64,000 nucleotides of DNA, from assembly GCF_900129565.1 (NCBI RefSeq), contig NZ_FQWD01000007.1, positions 124,001 through 188,000 of the forward strand, read 5' to 3'. The notes under the pieces are model-generated. The model was not told the DNA's origin. It did not search any database and saw nothing but the letters and a program-made list of their open reading frames with translations. This document shows positions 1-8,497 of the stretch, piece by piece (the first letter of the stretch is position 1; every line of letters begins with the position of its first letter). Both the position numbers and the translations under genes were made by a program. This DNA is from Marisediminitalea aggregata (GTDB lineage Bacteria > Pseudomonadota > Gammaproteobacteria > Enterobacterales > Alteromonadaceae).

Positions 1-1
1 T

Positions 2-658
2 GTGTATCAGTACGACGCCCATGCCTGGGTAGAGGCCTGGATAGGCGAACAAGGCTGGGTTAGGTTTGATCCCACTGCAGTCATAGCCCCACAACGCATT
101 CAATTTGGCATTCAGCAGGCCGTTGAAGAAGAAGCCTTCCTGGCTAACAACCAACTGGCGCGATTGAAGCAATTGCCTTTCCTGGCCGATCTGCAAATGT
201 TGTATAGCTTAATGGATTACCAGTGGAGTCGCTGGGTACTGGGGTTTGACGCGCAGCGTCAACAGAATCTGCTAGCGTTGCTACTGGGTAAAGTTACCGG
301 CAAGAGCATTACTTATCTGGTGCTGGCCATATTCGGTGTTATTGGCCTGCTGCTGGCACTGTATTTTATTCCTCACTGGCGCAAGCAACAAATGGAACCC
401 GTGGTGTTGTGGTATCAAAAGGCCGTTACTGCGGTAGCGGGATACACCGGCATTCAGCGTAAAAACCTTGGCCCTCAGGCCTACCAGGACAAAGTATTCG
501 CGCATTTGCCACCAGCCAGCTCAGCCCAATTTCGTTCGCTGAGCGAGCAATACATCCGCTTGCAGTATCAACCAGCACAACCGGATCGTAAAACCGCCGC
601 TTTTGTAAGCGACTGCAAGGCGTTTATCAGGCAAATTCGACGACAACCCGCAGCCTAG
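2..658 (+). CDS. TgpA-like transglutaminase membrane protein, C-terminal part
   Basis: The gene enters from the left edge, so only the last ~218 residues are present and no start can be chosen. The fragment opens with the end of a transglutaminase core: a His-Ala-Trp at residues 7-9 and an Asp in FDPTA (about 23-26), the His and Asp positions of the papain-like triad. The catalytic Cys would lie upstream, outside the window. One membrane helix follows (about 102-124), then a basic cytoplasmic tail of ~90 residues like the DUF4129 tail of TgpA proteins. The family (DUF3488/transglutaminase, TgpA) is a large inner-membrane protein with a periplasmic transglutaminase domain, usually encoded near a MoxR ATPase and a DUF58 protein, which could lie further left. 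The family assignment is good, but substrate and reaction are unknown. Confidence 0.8.
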   Translation: MYQYDAHAWVEAWIGEQGWVRFDPTAVIAPQRIQFGIQQAVEEEAFLANNQLARLKQLPFLADLQMLYSLMDYQWSRWVLGFDAQRQQNLLALLLGKVTGKSITYLVLAIFGVIGLLLALYFIPHWRKQQMEPVVLWYQKAVTAVAGYTGIQRKNLGPQAYQDKVFAHLPPASSAQFRSLSEQYIRLQYQPAQPDRKTAAFVSDCKAFIRQIRRQPAA

Positions 659-686
659 TTGACAAAACCCTGTCGGCCTTTATGGT
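659..686 (+). promoter_or_regulatory. Candidate sigma70 promoter of the tricorn-like gene
   Basis: A consensus -35 TTGACA (659-664) and a weaker -10 TATGGT (681-686) are 16 bp apart in the gap between the two genes. It starts immediately at the upstream stop codon. The predicted start of transcription is near 693, which would leave only the right part of the 668-720 inverted repeat in the mRNA. Transcripts reading through from the upstream gene would carry the whole repeat. Confidence 0.4.
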
Positions 687-720
687 GTTGATTCAATAAT
701 CATAAATCAATACGACAGGG
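668..720 (+). promoter_or_regulatory. Nested inverted repeat in the leader before the tricorn-like gene
   Basis: CCCTGTCG (668-675) is exactly complementary to CGACAGGG (713-720). Inside it, GTGTTGATT can pair with AATCAATAC with one G-U pair. The right arm ends in the GGGA that is the only Shine-Dalgarno-like sequence before the ATG at 732. In a read-through transcript the hairpin would therefore bury the ribosome site. It could equally be a DNA operator overlapping the promoter at 659-686. Confidence 0.4.
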
Positions 721-731
721 ACGATTCCTAT

Positions 732-3700
732 ATGCGTCTTATTACACTAGTAACCTTACTTGGCCTGAGTGCCGGCAGTCTGGCCAATACCGACTATTAC
801 CGCGATCCTTCACTACACAATGACACGCTTACGTTTACCGCCGAAGGCGATATTTGGGTGTATCAGTTGGGGCAGCAATCGGCGACACGATTGACCACCC
901 ACCCTGCAGAAGAGCGCGAGTCCGCAATATCACCAGATGGCAAATCAATCGCTTTCGTGGCCAATTACGAAGGCACCAATGAAGTCTATGTAATGCCCGT
1001 GAATGGCGGTTCTGCCAAACGCATCAGCTTTGAGAACAGTGCCGTAAAAGTACACGGATGGACCCCAGAGGGGAACGTTGTCTTCGCCACTATGTCCCGG
1101 GTTGGCCCTACCGGTAACTGGACATTAAAAACCGTGGATCCCAATACACTGATCAGTACCACACTGCCGGTCGCTGATGCTGTTGAAGGGGTGGTAGATA
1201 ATAGTAATGAACTGTATTTCGTGCAGTTTGGCCTGCAAGTCTCGAATGATAATGCCCGCTACTATCGAGGCGGCGCGCAAGGTGAATTGTGGCGTTTTGA
1301 TTTAAACGACGATCGCGAGGCGTCTCTGTTAACTGGCGATCACGATGCCTCTGTCAGAGAGCCGATGCGCTGGCAGGACACACTGTATTTCATCAGCAAT
1401 GAAAATGGCAATGACAATATCTGGCAAATGACGTTGTCTGGTAAACGCAAAAAAGCCATTACGGATTTCAGCGACTACCCGGTTCGGGATGCCTCGCTCT
1501 CAAACGGTAAAATTGCTTTTCAGCATGGTGCCGACATAAAGGTACTGGATTTACGCGACAACAGTATTACCACGCTCCCTATTCACCTGACATCTGATTT
1601 TCCACACAAGCGGGACAAGTGGCTGACAACCCCCACAAAATATATGACTAACGTGGGCTTTTCTGGAGAGCAGAAACAAGCGGTCATCACCGCCCGAGGT
1701 CACATTGCTGTAGCCAGCTCAGACGGCCGCCGCTTAAAACCCATCAGCACGCCGGCGCAATCTCGTTCCCGCAAAGCGATATTAAGCCATGACGGAAAAT
1801 GGGTTTATGCCATCAATGATGCCAGTGGCGAAATGGAAATCTGGCAATTCGCAGCCGATGGCTCCGACGAACAGAAGCAGCTTACACAAGACGCAACCGT
1901 AAGTCGCTGGAACCTGGTTTTATCACCTGACGGTAAATATATCGCCCACGATGACTTCAATGGTGACCTGTGGCTGCTTAACCTGGAAACATTGGAAAAC
2001 CGCAAGGTATTTGAGGGGCAATCGGAAATGAGCCCCTATGCCAATGTAGTGTGGAGTCGCGACAGCAGATTATTGGCACTCACTGTTAATACACAGGGCA
2101 ATCAGCGCAGCCGGCTTTACCTGCTTGATACGCAAACCGATGACGGTGTGTTACTCACCAGTGATAAGTACAACAGTTATTCCCCGGCGTTTTCGGCAAA
2201 CGGTGACTGGCTGTACTTCCTGTCTGACAGAGCGTTTACCCCCACAACTCGCTCGCCGTGGGGCGACCGCAACATGGGTACGAGCTTCGACAATAAAACG
2301 CTAATTTATGCCTATGCTTTAAAGCAAGACGCCGAATTTCCTTTTCAGCAGCCCAATGAACTGGCCATGTTAAAGGATGAGCCGGAATCTGACGACGCTG
2401 AGCCTGAATCTGAAGAAACGGCCGCAGAAGACAACAGTGAAGACGAGGCCACAGAGACAGAAGATACCGCACCTGAAACCGTGGTTGACTGGCAGGGGTT
2501 ATCAGAACGACTGTGGCAGGTACCTGCAAAAGCTGACAACTACACACAGTTGCGGGCAAACAACAAATACCTGTTCGTCAGTCAACGTGAAGGAACAGGC
2601 AATAAAACGGCCCTGAAAGCGATTCGTCTCTCGCCGAAAAACGAAACATCTACGGTCGTCTCTCCTATCACCGGTTTTGACATGAGCCCCGATGGCAAAC
2701 AGCTGCTAGTGTTAAAACCCAGCAGCAACAATGATCAAATTTACGTGGTACCTGCGGGCAAAAAATTCCCGTCAGACAGCAAACCATTCAGAATGAATGT
2801 TAAGGACTGGCAACTGCGCATTTCACCGGAGCAGGAATGGCAACAGCTGTTTCACGACGCCTGGTTGATGCACCGGGACTTCTTTTATGACAAAGCCATG
2901 CGTGGCGTTGACTGGTCTCAAGCAAAAGCCAAATACGCCCCCTTACTGGCGCGTATTACCGACCGCTATGAACTCAACGATGTGCTGGCGCAACTCATCG
3001 GCGAACTGAATGTCTTGCATTCACAGGTATATGGCGGCGATGTGCCAGACACGCCGGACCGTCCGAAGCCGGCCAGTCTGGGAGCCATGCTGACACAGAC
3101 TGAGCAAGGCGTGGTAATAGAACATATTTATCAGTACGACACTGAGCTACCAGCCAATGCATCGCCACTGCAAAAGCCGGGCACTAATGCTCAAAATGGC
3201 GATATTATTCAGGCCATTAATGGCCGGGAAGTAAAAGACATACAAGCGGTTCACAACGCGCTGCTTAACCAGGCAGGCAAACAGGTTGTGCTAACCCTTC
3301 TGCGTGACGGTGAATCACACCATACCGTGACCTACCCTATCAGTAACGGTCAGGCCTTCCGCTTGCGCTATCAGGACTGGGTGACGTCTAATCGCAAAAA
3401 AGTAACGGCGCAGGATGATGACATAGGTTATATGCACATTTACGCGATGGGCAGCAATGATGTCAGCGAATTTGCCAGAGAGTTTTATGCCGCAAACCAA
3501 AAAGGCGGACTGATCATTGATGTGCGACGCAACCGCGGCGGCAATATCGATAGTTGGTTAATTGAAAAGCTACTGCGCCGGGTGTGGATGTTCTGGACCA
3601 TTGGCAACGCCGATCCCTCAACAAATATGCAACAGACCTTCAGAGGCCACCTAGTTGTTCTCGCCGATCAGTACACCTACTCCGACGGAGAAACCTTTAC

Positions 3701-4040
3701 TGCTGCGGTAAAATCCTTGGAATTGGGACCGGTGATAGGCAAACAAACAGCCGGTGCGGGGATTTGGTTGCGCGGACTAAACAGACTGGCTGACAACGGC
3801 ATGGCACGAGTGGCTGAACTGCCAGTGTTTGATATGGAAGGAAACTGGGTTGTGGAAGGCCACGGAGTGAGCCCGAATGTTGAAGTAGACAATTTGCCCC
3901 ATGCTACCTTTAACGGACAAGATGCCCAGTTAGAAGCGGCGGTGAAATACCTCAAAAAACAACTACGGAAAAAACCCGTTAAACCACTGAAACCCAAAGC
4001 GTACCCAGCGGTTGATGAAACCGCGAAGGACGTGAAATAA
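732..4040 (+). CDS. Tricorn-protease homologue, secreted, S41 family
   Basis: This 1102-residue protein begins with a signal peptide (about 1-18), so it is probably periplasmic, unlike archaeal tricorn. Then come PD40/WD40-type propeller repeats (SPDGK-like motifs, about 40-540), an acidic low-complexity linker (about 545-585), a second propeller part, a tricorn C1 region, a PDZ domain (about 790-870) and the S41 catalytic core. By eye, His763, Ser984 (YSDGE) and Glu1042 match tricorn His746, Ser965 and Glu1023 with nearly the same spacing. The Ser next to the catalytic His (tricorn Ser745) is Leu762 here. The family degrades peptides, and the substrate here is unknown. The start at 732 is preceded by GGGA at 10 nt. 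A strong terminator follows the gene. Confidence 0.88.
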   Translation: MRLITLVTLLGLSAGSLANTDYYRDPSLHNDTLTFTAEGDIWVYQLGQQSATRLTTHPAEERESAISPDGKSIAFVANYEGTNEVYVMPVNGGSAKRISFENSAVKVHGWTPEGNVVFATMSRVGPTGNWTLKTVDPNTLISTTLPVADAVEGVVDNSNELYFVQFGLQVSNDNARYYRGGAQGELWRFDLNDDREASLLTGDHDASVREPMRWQDTLYFISNENGNDNIWQMTLSGKRKKAITDFSDYPVRDASLSNGKIAFQHGADIKVLDLRDNSITTLPIHLTSDFPHKRDKWLTTPTKYMTNVGFSGEQKQAVITARGHIAVASSDGRRLKPISTPAQSRSRKAILSHDGKWVYAINDASGEMEIWQFAADGSDEQKQLTQDATVSRWNLVLSPDGKYIAHDDFNGDLWLLNLETLENRKVFEGQSEMSPYANVVWSRDSRLLALTVNTQGNQRSRLYLLDTQTDDGVLLTSDKYNSYSPAFSANGDWLYFLSDRAFTPTTRSPWGDRNMGTSFDNKTLIYAYALKQDAEFPFQQPNELAMLKDEPESDDAEPESEETAAEDNSEDEATETEDTAPETVVDWQGLSERLWQVPAKADNYTQLRANNKYLFVSQREGTGNKTALKAIRLSPKNETSTVVSPITGFDMSPDGKQLLVLKPSSNNDQIYVVPAGKKFPSDSKPFRMNVKDWQLRISPEQEWQQLFHDAWLMHRDFFYDKAMRGVDWSQAKAKYAPLLARITDRYELNDVLAQLIGELNVLHSQVYGGDVPDTPDRPKPASLGAMLTQTEQGVVIEHIYQYDTELPANASPLQKPGTNAQNGDIIQAINGREVKDIQAVHNALLNQAGKQVVLTLLRDGESHHTVTYPISNGQAFRLRYQDWVTSNRKKVTAQDDDIGYMHIYAMGSNDVSEFAREFYAANQKGGLIIDVRRNRGGNIDSWLIEKLLRRVWMFWTIGNADPSTNMQQTFRGHLVVLADQYTYSDGETFTAAVKSLELGPVIGKQTAGAGIWLRGLNRLADNGMARVAELPVFDMEGNWVVEGHGVSPNVEVDNLPHATFNGQDAQLEAAVKYLKKQLRKKPVKPLKPKAYPAVDETAKDVK

Positions 4041-4051
4041 CCAACACAAAT

Positions 4052-4081
4052 AACAAAGGGGCAGCATTGCCCCTTTGTTTT
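4052..4081 (+). terminator. Rho-independent terminator after the tricorn-like gene
   Basis: A perfect 12 bp stem (4052-4063 with 4068-4079), loop GCAT, runs into T-rich DNA starting at 4078. It lies 12 nt after the stop codon of the tricorn-like gene. The left arm is A-rich on its outside, so weak activity on the other strand is possible, but no gene on that strand ends here. Confidence 0.85.
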
Positions 4082-4109
4082 GTTTGTTTGTTTGTTTGTT
4101 TGTTTGTTT
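4082..4109. repeat. Tetranucleotide tract (GTTT)x7
   Basis: Seven perfect GTTT units sit directly behind the terminator hairpin and lengthen its T-rich tail. The tract is not inside a gene, so copy-number change would not shift a reading frame. It also marks the left edge of the AT-rich accessory stretch. Confidence 0.9.
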
Positions 4110-4350
4110 TTGCATTTTATCAAAATTAGTCCGGCTCTTTGCTATAAAAAGAATGCTTTCACAATAAGTAGTAATTGCATTGTATTTTACAGATAAAAGG
4201 AGTGTGTATTCTTATTACTAAGCACACAGTTATTGCACTAACGCAGTAGTTAAAAATACTAGCATATTTACGTAACTTTCTAATTTGGTTAATTGCTAGC
4301 GACTCTGTCAGTTCCTACTCTTTTTTCTTTGGTTAATTATCTCAAGATTA

Positions 4351-6948
4351 TTAGCCTCCAGGTTCTATTTTCCAATAATAGATATACGACTCACAGGCAT
4401 ACGTTGAATTTGCAGAGTAAGTACCATCTTCATAAGCAATAATATAACTAGGTAGTTGGGCTTGGCCCCCATGAATTCTCAAAGCACCTACTTTAAACTT
4501 TGAAATCACTGAGTCATCAGGGCATTTTTGTGGGGTGTGCGATGTTTCACTTAAAGAAAAAGTACCATATGAAGGATTTGATCTGAATTGATAAGTAAAA
4601 TCATCGTTAAATGTTATTTCACTAGATTCAGTGTCGTTATACCCAGAAACTTTAAGCGTTTTTCCAATGAAAGCGCGATATCCCGCATTTGAAATTGTCA
4701 AATTTACTGGTACGCTGACAGCCCTACTGTTGCTAGCGTCATATACCTCAATTACATAATCAGTATCCTCAATGTCTTCCGCAATAAACTCACCACTGAA
4801 GTATATTCGCGTAGTTTCTCGCGGACCTTCAACCAAATTGTTCCATACTTGCACTGTCTCACCATTCAGACGTAAGCCAACATGCTCATAAATATCGTTA
4901 TATACAGTTAAGCTATCATTCGGTTTAATTACTTTATAAACGTCTACTAATTCATTTGAAGAGTTGCCTGGGCCATTGTAAAAAACTAATTCATAGTTAT
5001 TTACAATTACATTCACATTAACTGTGTAATCAAATTGTGAGCGACCCGCCTCACCCAAGGTAATAATGACAGTTTGATCTTCTACACTCCGGTCTTCTTT
5101 GGGGGCAAAATAAAACTGAACATTTTCATTGTGTCCAAGTACTAAGTTCTCTGGTAAATCTGATGGCTCAAGTGAGTTTACTAGCTTTAGTTCAAAATCA
5201 TTTGTGTTTGACCATCTAATATTATTTAAATCAATAGAACTATAACCGATGTTTTGTATTGTGAAGACTAACAACTCATCTTCTTCAACCACGAAGTTAA
5301 TAGTTCTTGGCGTAAAAACTTCTCCCTCTTCATCCCAACTAATCAGTTCTGGCTCATCCTTTACAAAAAGCTGAACGTCGAATGAAATATCAGTATCATA
5401 TTTACTGTAATAAAGGGTTACGGTGAATTCGGAATAGCCTTGCTCTGGAACTACTTCATAGTCAATAAAATCTGCGACAAAGCTTATCCAGGCGGAACTG
5501 GAGGAATAAATATCAAAACTTACATTTGGTTCGGAAACAGATTTAACCGTAAGAAGTGAGCCCTCAACACTTTCGGTTCTTGTAGGTTCAATATCTATAC
5601 GGGCAATTAAAGATGTGAATTTCCCCATTCCAACTTCAGTTTCATTGAGCATATTTAATAGAGAAACAATCATACTTGTTGCCTCAACGAAATACCCTTT
5701 GGTTTCTTCGTCTTTGATTGTCAGATCTATTTCAAACTCCATTTGTTCTGGAACATCCTCGTCAAAACGATGGGTTGAGGTGGTATCCTGAGGAAATACT
5801 TTTGTATCACTTAAATATTTTAACGTATTGCGTTTTGTAGAGGATGAGCCTAACAAATCATCATAGGGTTCTAGACATGTATTTAGAATCTCTGTTTGCT
5901 TTTGTTCCATGATGGATGCGCCTTTTAAGGCGATAGCCAGGCCAACACCCGAAATTGCAACACCCAGCGGAGCAGTAACAACTCCCGTTGTGGACAACAC
6001 ACCCACGCCGACAATACCAGAGCCACTAGCTAGTAAAATAACGCCACGAACGTATCGTAAACCCAAGGTCGAGCATTTTTCAAAATCGATAGCATTGATA
6101 GCTACCTGTCCCCCATTACTATTCAGCTCCTCTTCTGCAATGTAGTCTAGTATTGGTCCAAAATTCTGTTTAAAAATGATGGCAAAAATGGCTTTTTCAC
6201 TTTCGGTCAGGCTATCAATACTACTTTTTATTTCGTCTAAGTCGACTGATTCGAGCTCATCCCTGTAATCTTCAAAGAAAGTATCAATTTCACTAGTCAA
6301 ATATTCGCTTGGGTTATCGACCGTTATCGCTTCATTGATCTCCAGTTCAGAAGTAAATGTGTAGCTAGCAATAGTAACTTCGAGGGTAACTGAGCCTACT
6401 TCTGTGAACGGAATAAATAGCAGTAACTGCCCGTCGAATATTGGGTCTTCTGAAGTGAGCAACGTCACTTCTGTGTTGCCTAGCATTCCAAATGCTTCAG
6501 CGACCGAAACCTCAGGCCCGGTAACTTCAAAACTAATGACTTTGCCCTGAGTAATCTCTTCAGGGACTTGGGTAACCGTAAGTTTAACAGGATTAACTGT
6601 TATGGTTTGCGATTTAGTGGCACTATTTCCAGCGCTGTCTCGTGCGGTAATTTGGCAACTTATATCGGTAATCTCGTTAACATTAGGAGTGCTTAGAATA
6701 GCTCCTGATGTCTCGCCCGCATTACAATTCAGCGTATATGAAATTGTACTATCTTTATTGTCAGTAACGGAGATATCAAACTTTACATCTGACTGTGCCC
6801 ACACTGTTGTGTCAGCCACCTGGACATTTATAACTGGAGCTATAGTGTCTGACTCTTCTGCTCCACCAGACCCACAAGCGTTTAATGTTAAAATAGAGGT
6901 AATTAAAAATAGCGCTTTCTGTATAGCTTTTGACGAATTAAACTTCAT
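4351..6948 (-). CDS. Large Ig-like repeat lipoprotein, function unknown
   Basis: This 865-residue protein has a lipoprotein signal (lipobox LNAC, Cys25) followed by a GSGG spacer. It is then rich in beta-type, acidic sequence. Residues ~36-118 resemble a HYR/Ig-like module (APVINVQ start, paired Cys). Further Ig-like stretches follow, and the C-terminus has several Cys. A Gly/Val/Ala-rich hydrophobic block at about 297-344, preceded by helical acidic sequence, is unusual in a surface lipoprotein and could enter a membrane. I do not recognise the family beyond the Ig-like modules. The gene is on the opposite strand from its left neighbour, is more AT-rich than core genes, and ends 240 bp from the tricorn terminator, which suggests acquired DNA. 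No clear terminator is seen after it. Confidence 0.7.
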   Translation of the reverse strand: MKFNSSKAIQKALFLITSILTLNACGSGGAEESDTIAPVINVQVADTTVWAQSDVKFDISVTDNKDSTISYTLNCNAGETSGAILSTPNVNEITDISCQITARDSAGNSATKSQTITVNPVKLTVTQVPEEITQGKVISFEVTGPEVSVAEAFGMLGNTEVTLLTSEDPIFDGQLLLFIPFTEVGSVTLEVTIASYTFTSELEINEAITVDNPSEYLTSEIDTFFEDYRDELESVDLDEIKSSIDSLTESEKAIFAIIFKQNFGPILDYIAEEELNSNGGQVAINAIDFEKCSTLGLRYVRGVILLASGSGIVGVGVLSTTGVVTAPLGVAISGVGLAIALKGASIMEQKQTEILNTCLEPYDDLLGSSSTKRNTLKYLSDTKVFPQDTTSTHRFDEDVPEQMEFEIDLTIKDEETKGYFVEATSMIVSLLNMLNETEVGMGKFTSLIARIDIEPTRTESVEGSLLTVKSVSEPNVSFDIYSSSSAWISFVADFIDYEVVPEQGYSEFTVTLYYSKYDTDISFDVQLFVKDEPELISWDEEGEVFTPRTINFVVEEDELLVFTIQNIGYSSIDLNNIRWSNTNDFELKLVNSLEPSDLPENLVLGHNENVQFYFAPKEDRSVEDQTVIITLGEAGRSQFDYTVNVNVIVNNYELVFYNGPGNSSNELVDVYKVIKPNDSLTVYNDIYEHVGLRLNGETVQVWNNLVEGPRETTRIYFSGEFIAEDIEDTDYVIEVYDASNSRAVSVPVNLTISNAGYRAFIGKTLKVSGYNDTESSEITFNDDFTYQFRSNPSYGTFSLSETSHTPQKCPDDSVISKFKVGALRIHGGQAQLPSYIIAYEDGTYSANSTYACESYIYYWKIEPGG

Positions 6949-7230
6949 TGATATCCAGGTCCATCTTTCTATTAAAGTTTATGCTTCTTTTTGCTTATTA
7001 ATTGAACAAGATTTACACCATACTAGCAGAAAAGCCCCAATTAAGTGCAGTGTTTTATATATCCCATTATTGGTGAGCCGCGAATTTACCGCCGAAATAC
7101 CCCACTGGATAAGCTAGGCCATTTTGCGGGATTTATCGAATTGCACAGCAGGCTACCAAAACCCTTATCTCGCCATTGATCTTGCATTGGCAAAGTCTTT
7201 AAGAACTGACTATTCTTTTGTTCGCTGTCG
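6949..7230. other. AT-rich intergenic stretch left of the tolC remnant
   Basis: It holds the upstream region of the lipoprotein gene and no convincing gene. Open frames here give no recognisable product and overlap the lipoprotein start. From about 7211 the sequence begins to resemble the stretch at 10623-10642 weakly, before the strong repeat begins at 7231. Confidence 0.5.
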
Positions 7231-7867
7231 TAAACTAAAACAAGCCCCAGCCGCTACACTTCGCCTAATCGAGCTGCCACCCAGTGCAGGCTTAACTCGG
7301 CGTACATGGCATTAATCACTGCTTCTACGTTTTTAAGCCGTGCATTCATAACCTGAGATGCCCTTGCATTAAGCTTGAATAAATCGCTATCGCCTTTCTC
7401 AAAACGCTGTTGCTCCAGCCACGACAACTCTTCTTTAACTTTGGTATTTTGTTGTTGTAGCTGCGCCACGCGTTGTGATTGCTCCCACTGCACTACGGCT
7501 TGCTCAAACTCTTGTCGCAGTTTTTGTTCAGCAAGGTTCAACTCCAGTTTACTGGCCGCCAATTCGGCATCGGCTTTCGATAGTTTGGCTTTGGCTTTGC
7601 GGTTACCCAATGGATAAGAGAACTGCAGGGCCACTTTGGTTTCGGTATCTTCAAGGTTAACCGGGCCACTACCAAAATCCTGTGCAACTGCCGCTTTCAT
7701 ATCTAAGGTTGGCAGCAACTGGTTTTTAGCCAACCGTTGTTCATTGGTTAACGAGGCGACACCGGCCGCCCGCGCCTGAATAACCGGATGCTGGCGCAAC
7801 GCCGTACGCAATTGCTGAATGTAAGTCTGGTTCAATGAAAACGGCCAGTTGATGTCGAGCCCAAGTA
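7231..7867. repeat. Direct repeat, left copy (tolC 3' end)
   Basis: This copy matches 10643-11279 in the same orientation without gaps, at a constant offset of 3412 bp. I counted about 15 mismatches in 637 bp. Homology stops sharply at 7867/11279, inside the gene, and fades gradually on the other side, in the DNA downstream of the stop codon. Confidence 0.92.
7254..7867 (-). pseudogene. 5'-truncated tolC-type gene fragment
   Basis: It encodes a copy of residues ~273-476 of the TolC-like protein at 10666-12096, with the original stop codon, but has lost the signal peptide and the first half. Upstream of the junction the frame runs into a stop at 7884-7886. Only internal TTG codons could start it, without a good ribosome site, so it is unlikely to give a working channel. 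Over the shared coding part I find 13 substitutions. Eleven are silent third-position changes and two change an amino acid (Asp to Gly, Ala to Gly). That is the pattern of alleles that diverged while functional, so the truncation is recent. Confidence 0.88.
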
Positions 7868-8020
7868 GATAGTTTTGTAATTCCTATAAAGTGATCGAAT
7901 ATGTTTCCTAAAACACCAGTTTTTCATCACCGACAACAATTTAGACTAAGCTTATTTGGATTACTCAACCTTGCACAAAAGCTTGCCTTTCTTTACTCCA
8001 TGAATACCAAGGATACGGAC

Positions 8021-8371
8021 ATGGAAGCACCAATCAAACGCGAAACGAACAAAAGCCTCTCATTTGGAGATAGGTTAACCAAAGCCATGATTAATGTTGG
8101 CCACACCAAAAATGCATCATTAGCCGCTGAAATTGGAGTGTCAGAAAGTACTATTTGTCGATGGAAATGTGGATCTGCAATTAAACTAAAACACATTATT
8201 AAACTAAAAAACGCATTATCTGTTTCGTTGGATTGGCTAATTTGTGGTGAGGGTGATATGGCAGGAGAACAACCGCGACTAAAATATTTAATTACAACAA
8301 AATTGTCGGAAAAATCAGCTTTAGAAGTAATCTCTTTTCTGAACGAGCATATCAATTCCAATAAGAGTTGA
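8021..8371 (+). CDS. CI-repressor-like helix-turn-helix regulator
   Basis: This is a 116-residue DNA-binding protein. Residues ~15-75 form a HTH of the phage CI N-terminal type: SLAAEIGVSESTICRWKCG is the two-helix core, and LDWLICGEGD matches the typical LDWLLxGxG ending of such domains. The C-terminal peptidase/dimerisation half of full CI proteins is missing. A short, polar tail of ~40 residues remains. I chose ATG 8021 because AAGGA stands 7 nt before it. In-frame ATGs at 8000 and 7901 lack such a site. It is the first gene of the cassette and reads toward the two unknown genes, so it is the likely controller of that cassette. Its operator was not identified. Confidence 0.75.
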   Translation: MEAPIKRETNKSLSFGDRLTKAMINVGHTKNASLAAEIGVSESTICRWKCGSAIKLKHIIKLKNALSVSLDWLICGEGDMAGEQPRLKYLITTKLSEKSALEVISFLNEHINSNKS

Positions 8372-8497
8372 GCACTACGCAAACAGAAACATCATATTCT
8401 TGCATGTTACGCAAGGTATTCATGTGAGACAGAAGGTTCATTGCACTAACTTAACTATGAGCAGTTCGCTCAATATCACAACGTTAAGGTAAACATT

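Noticed and set aside
6602..7117. 171-residue open frame on the + strand
   Set aside because: It is mostly the antisense of the lipoprotein gene signal region, with no family features and no ribosome site.
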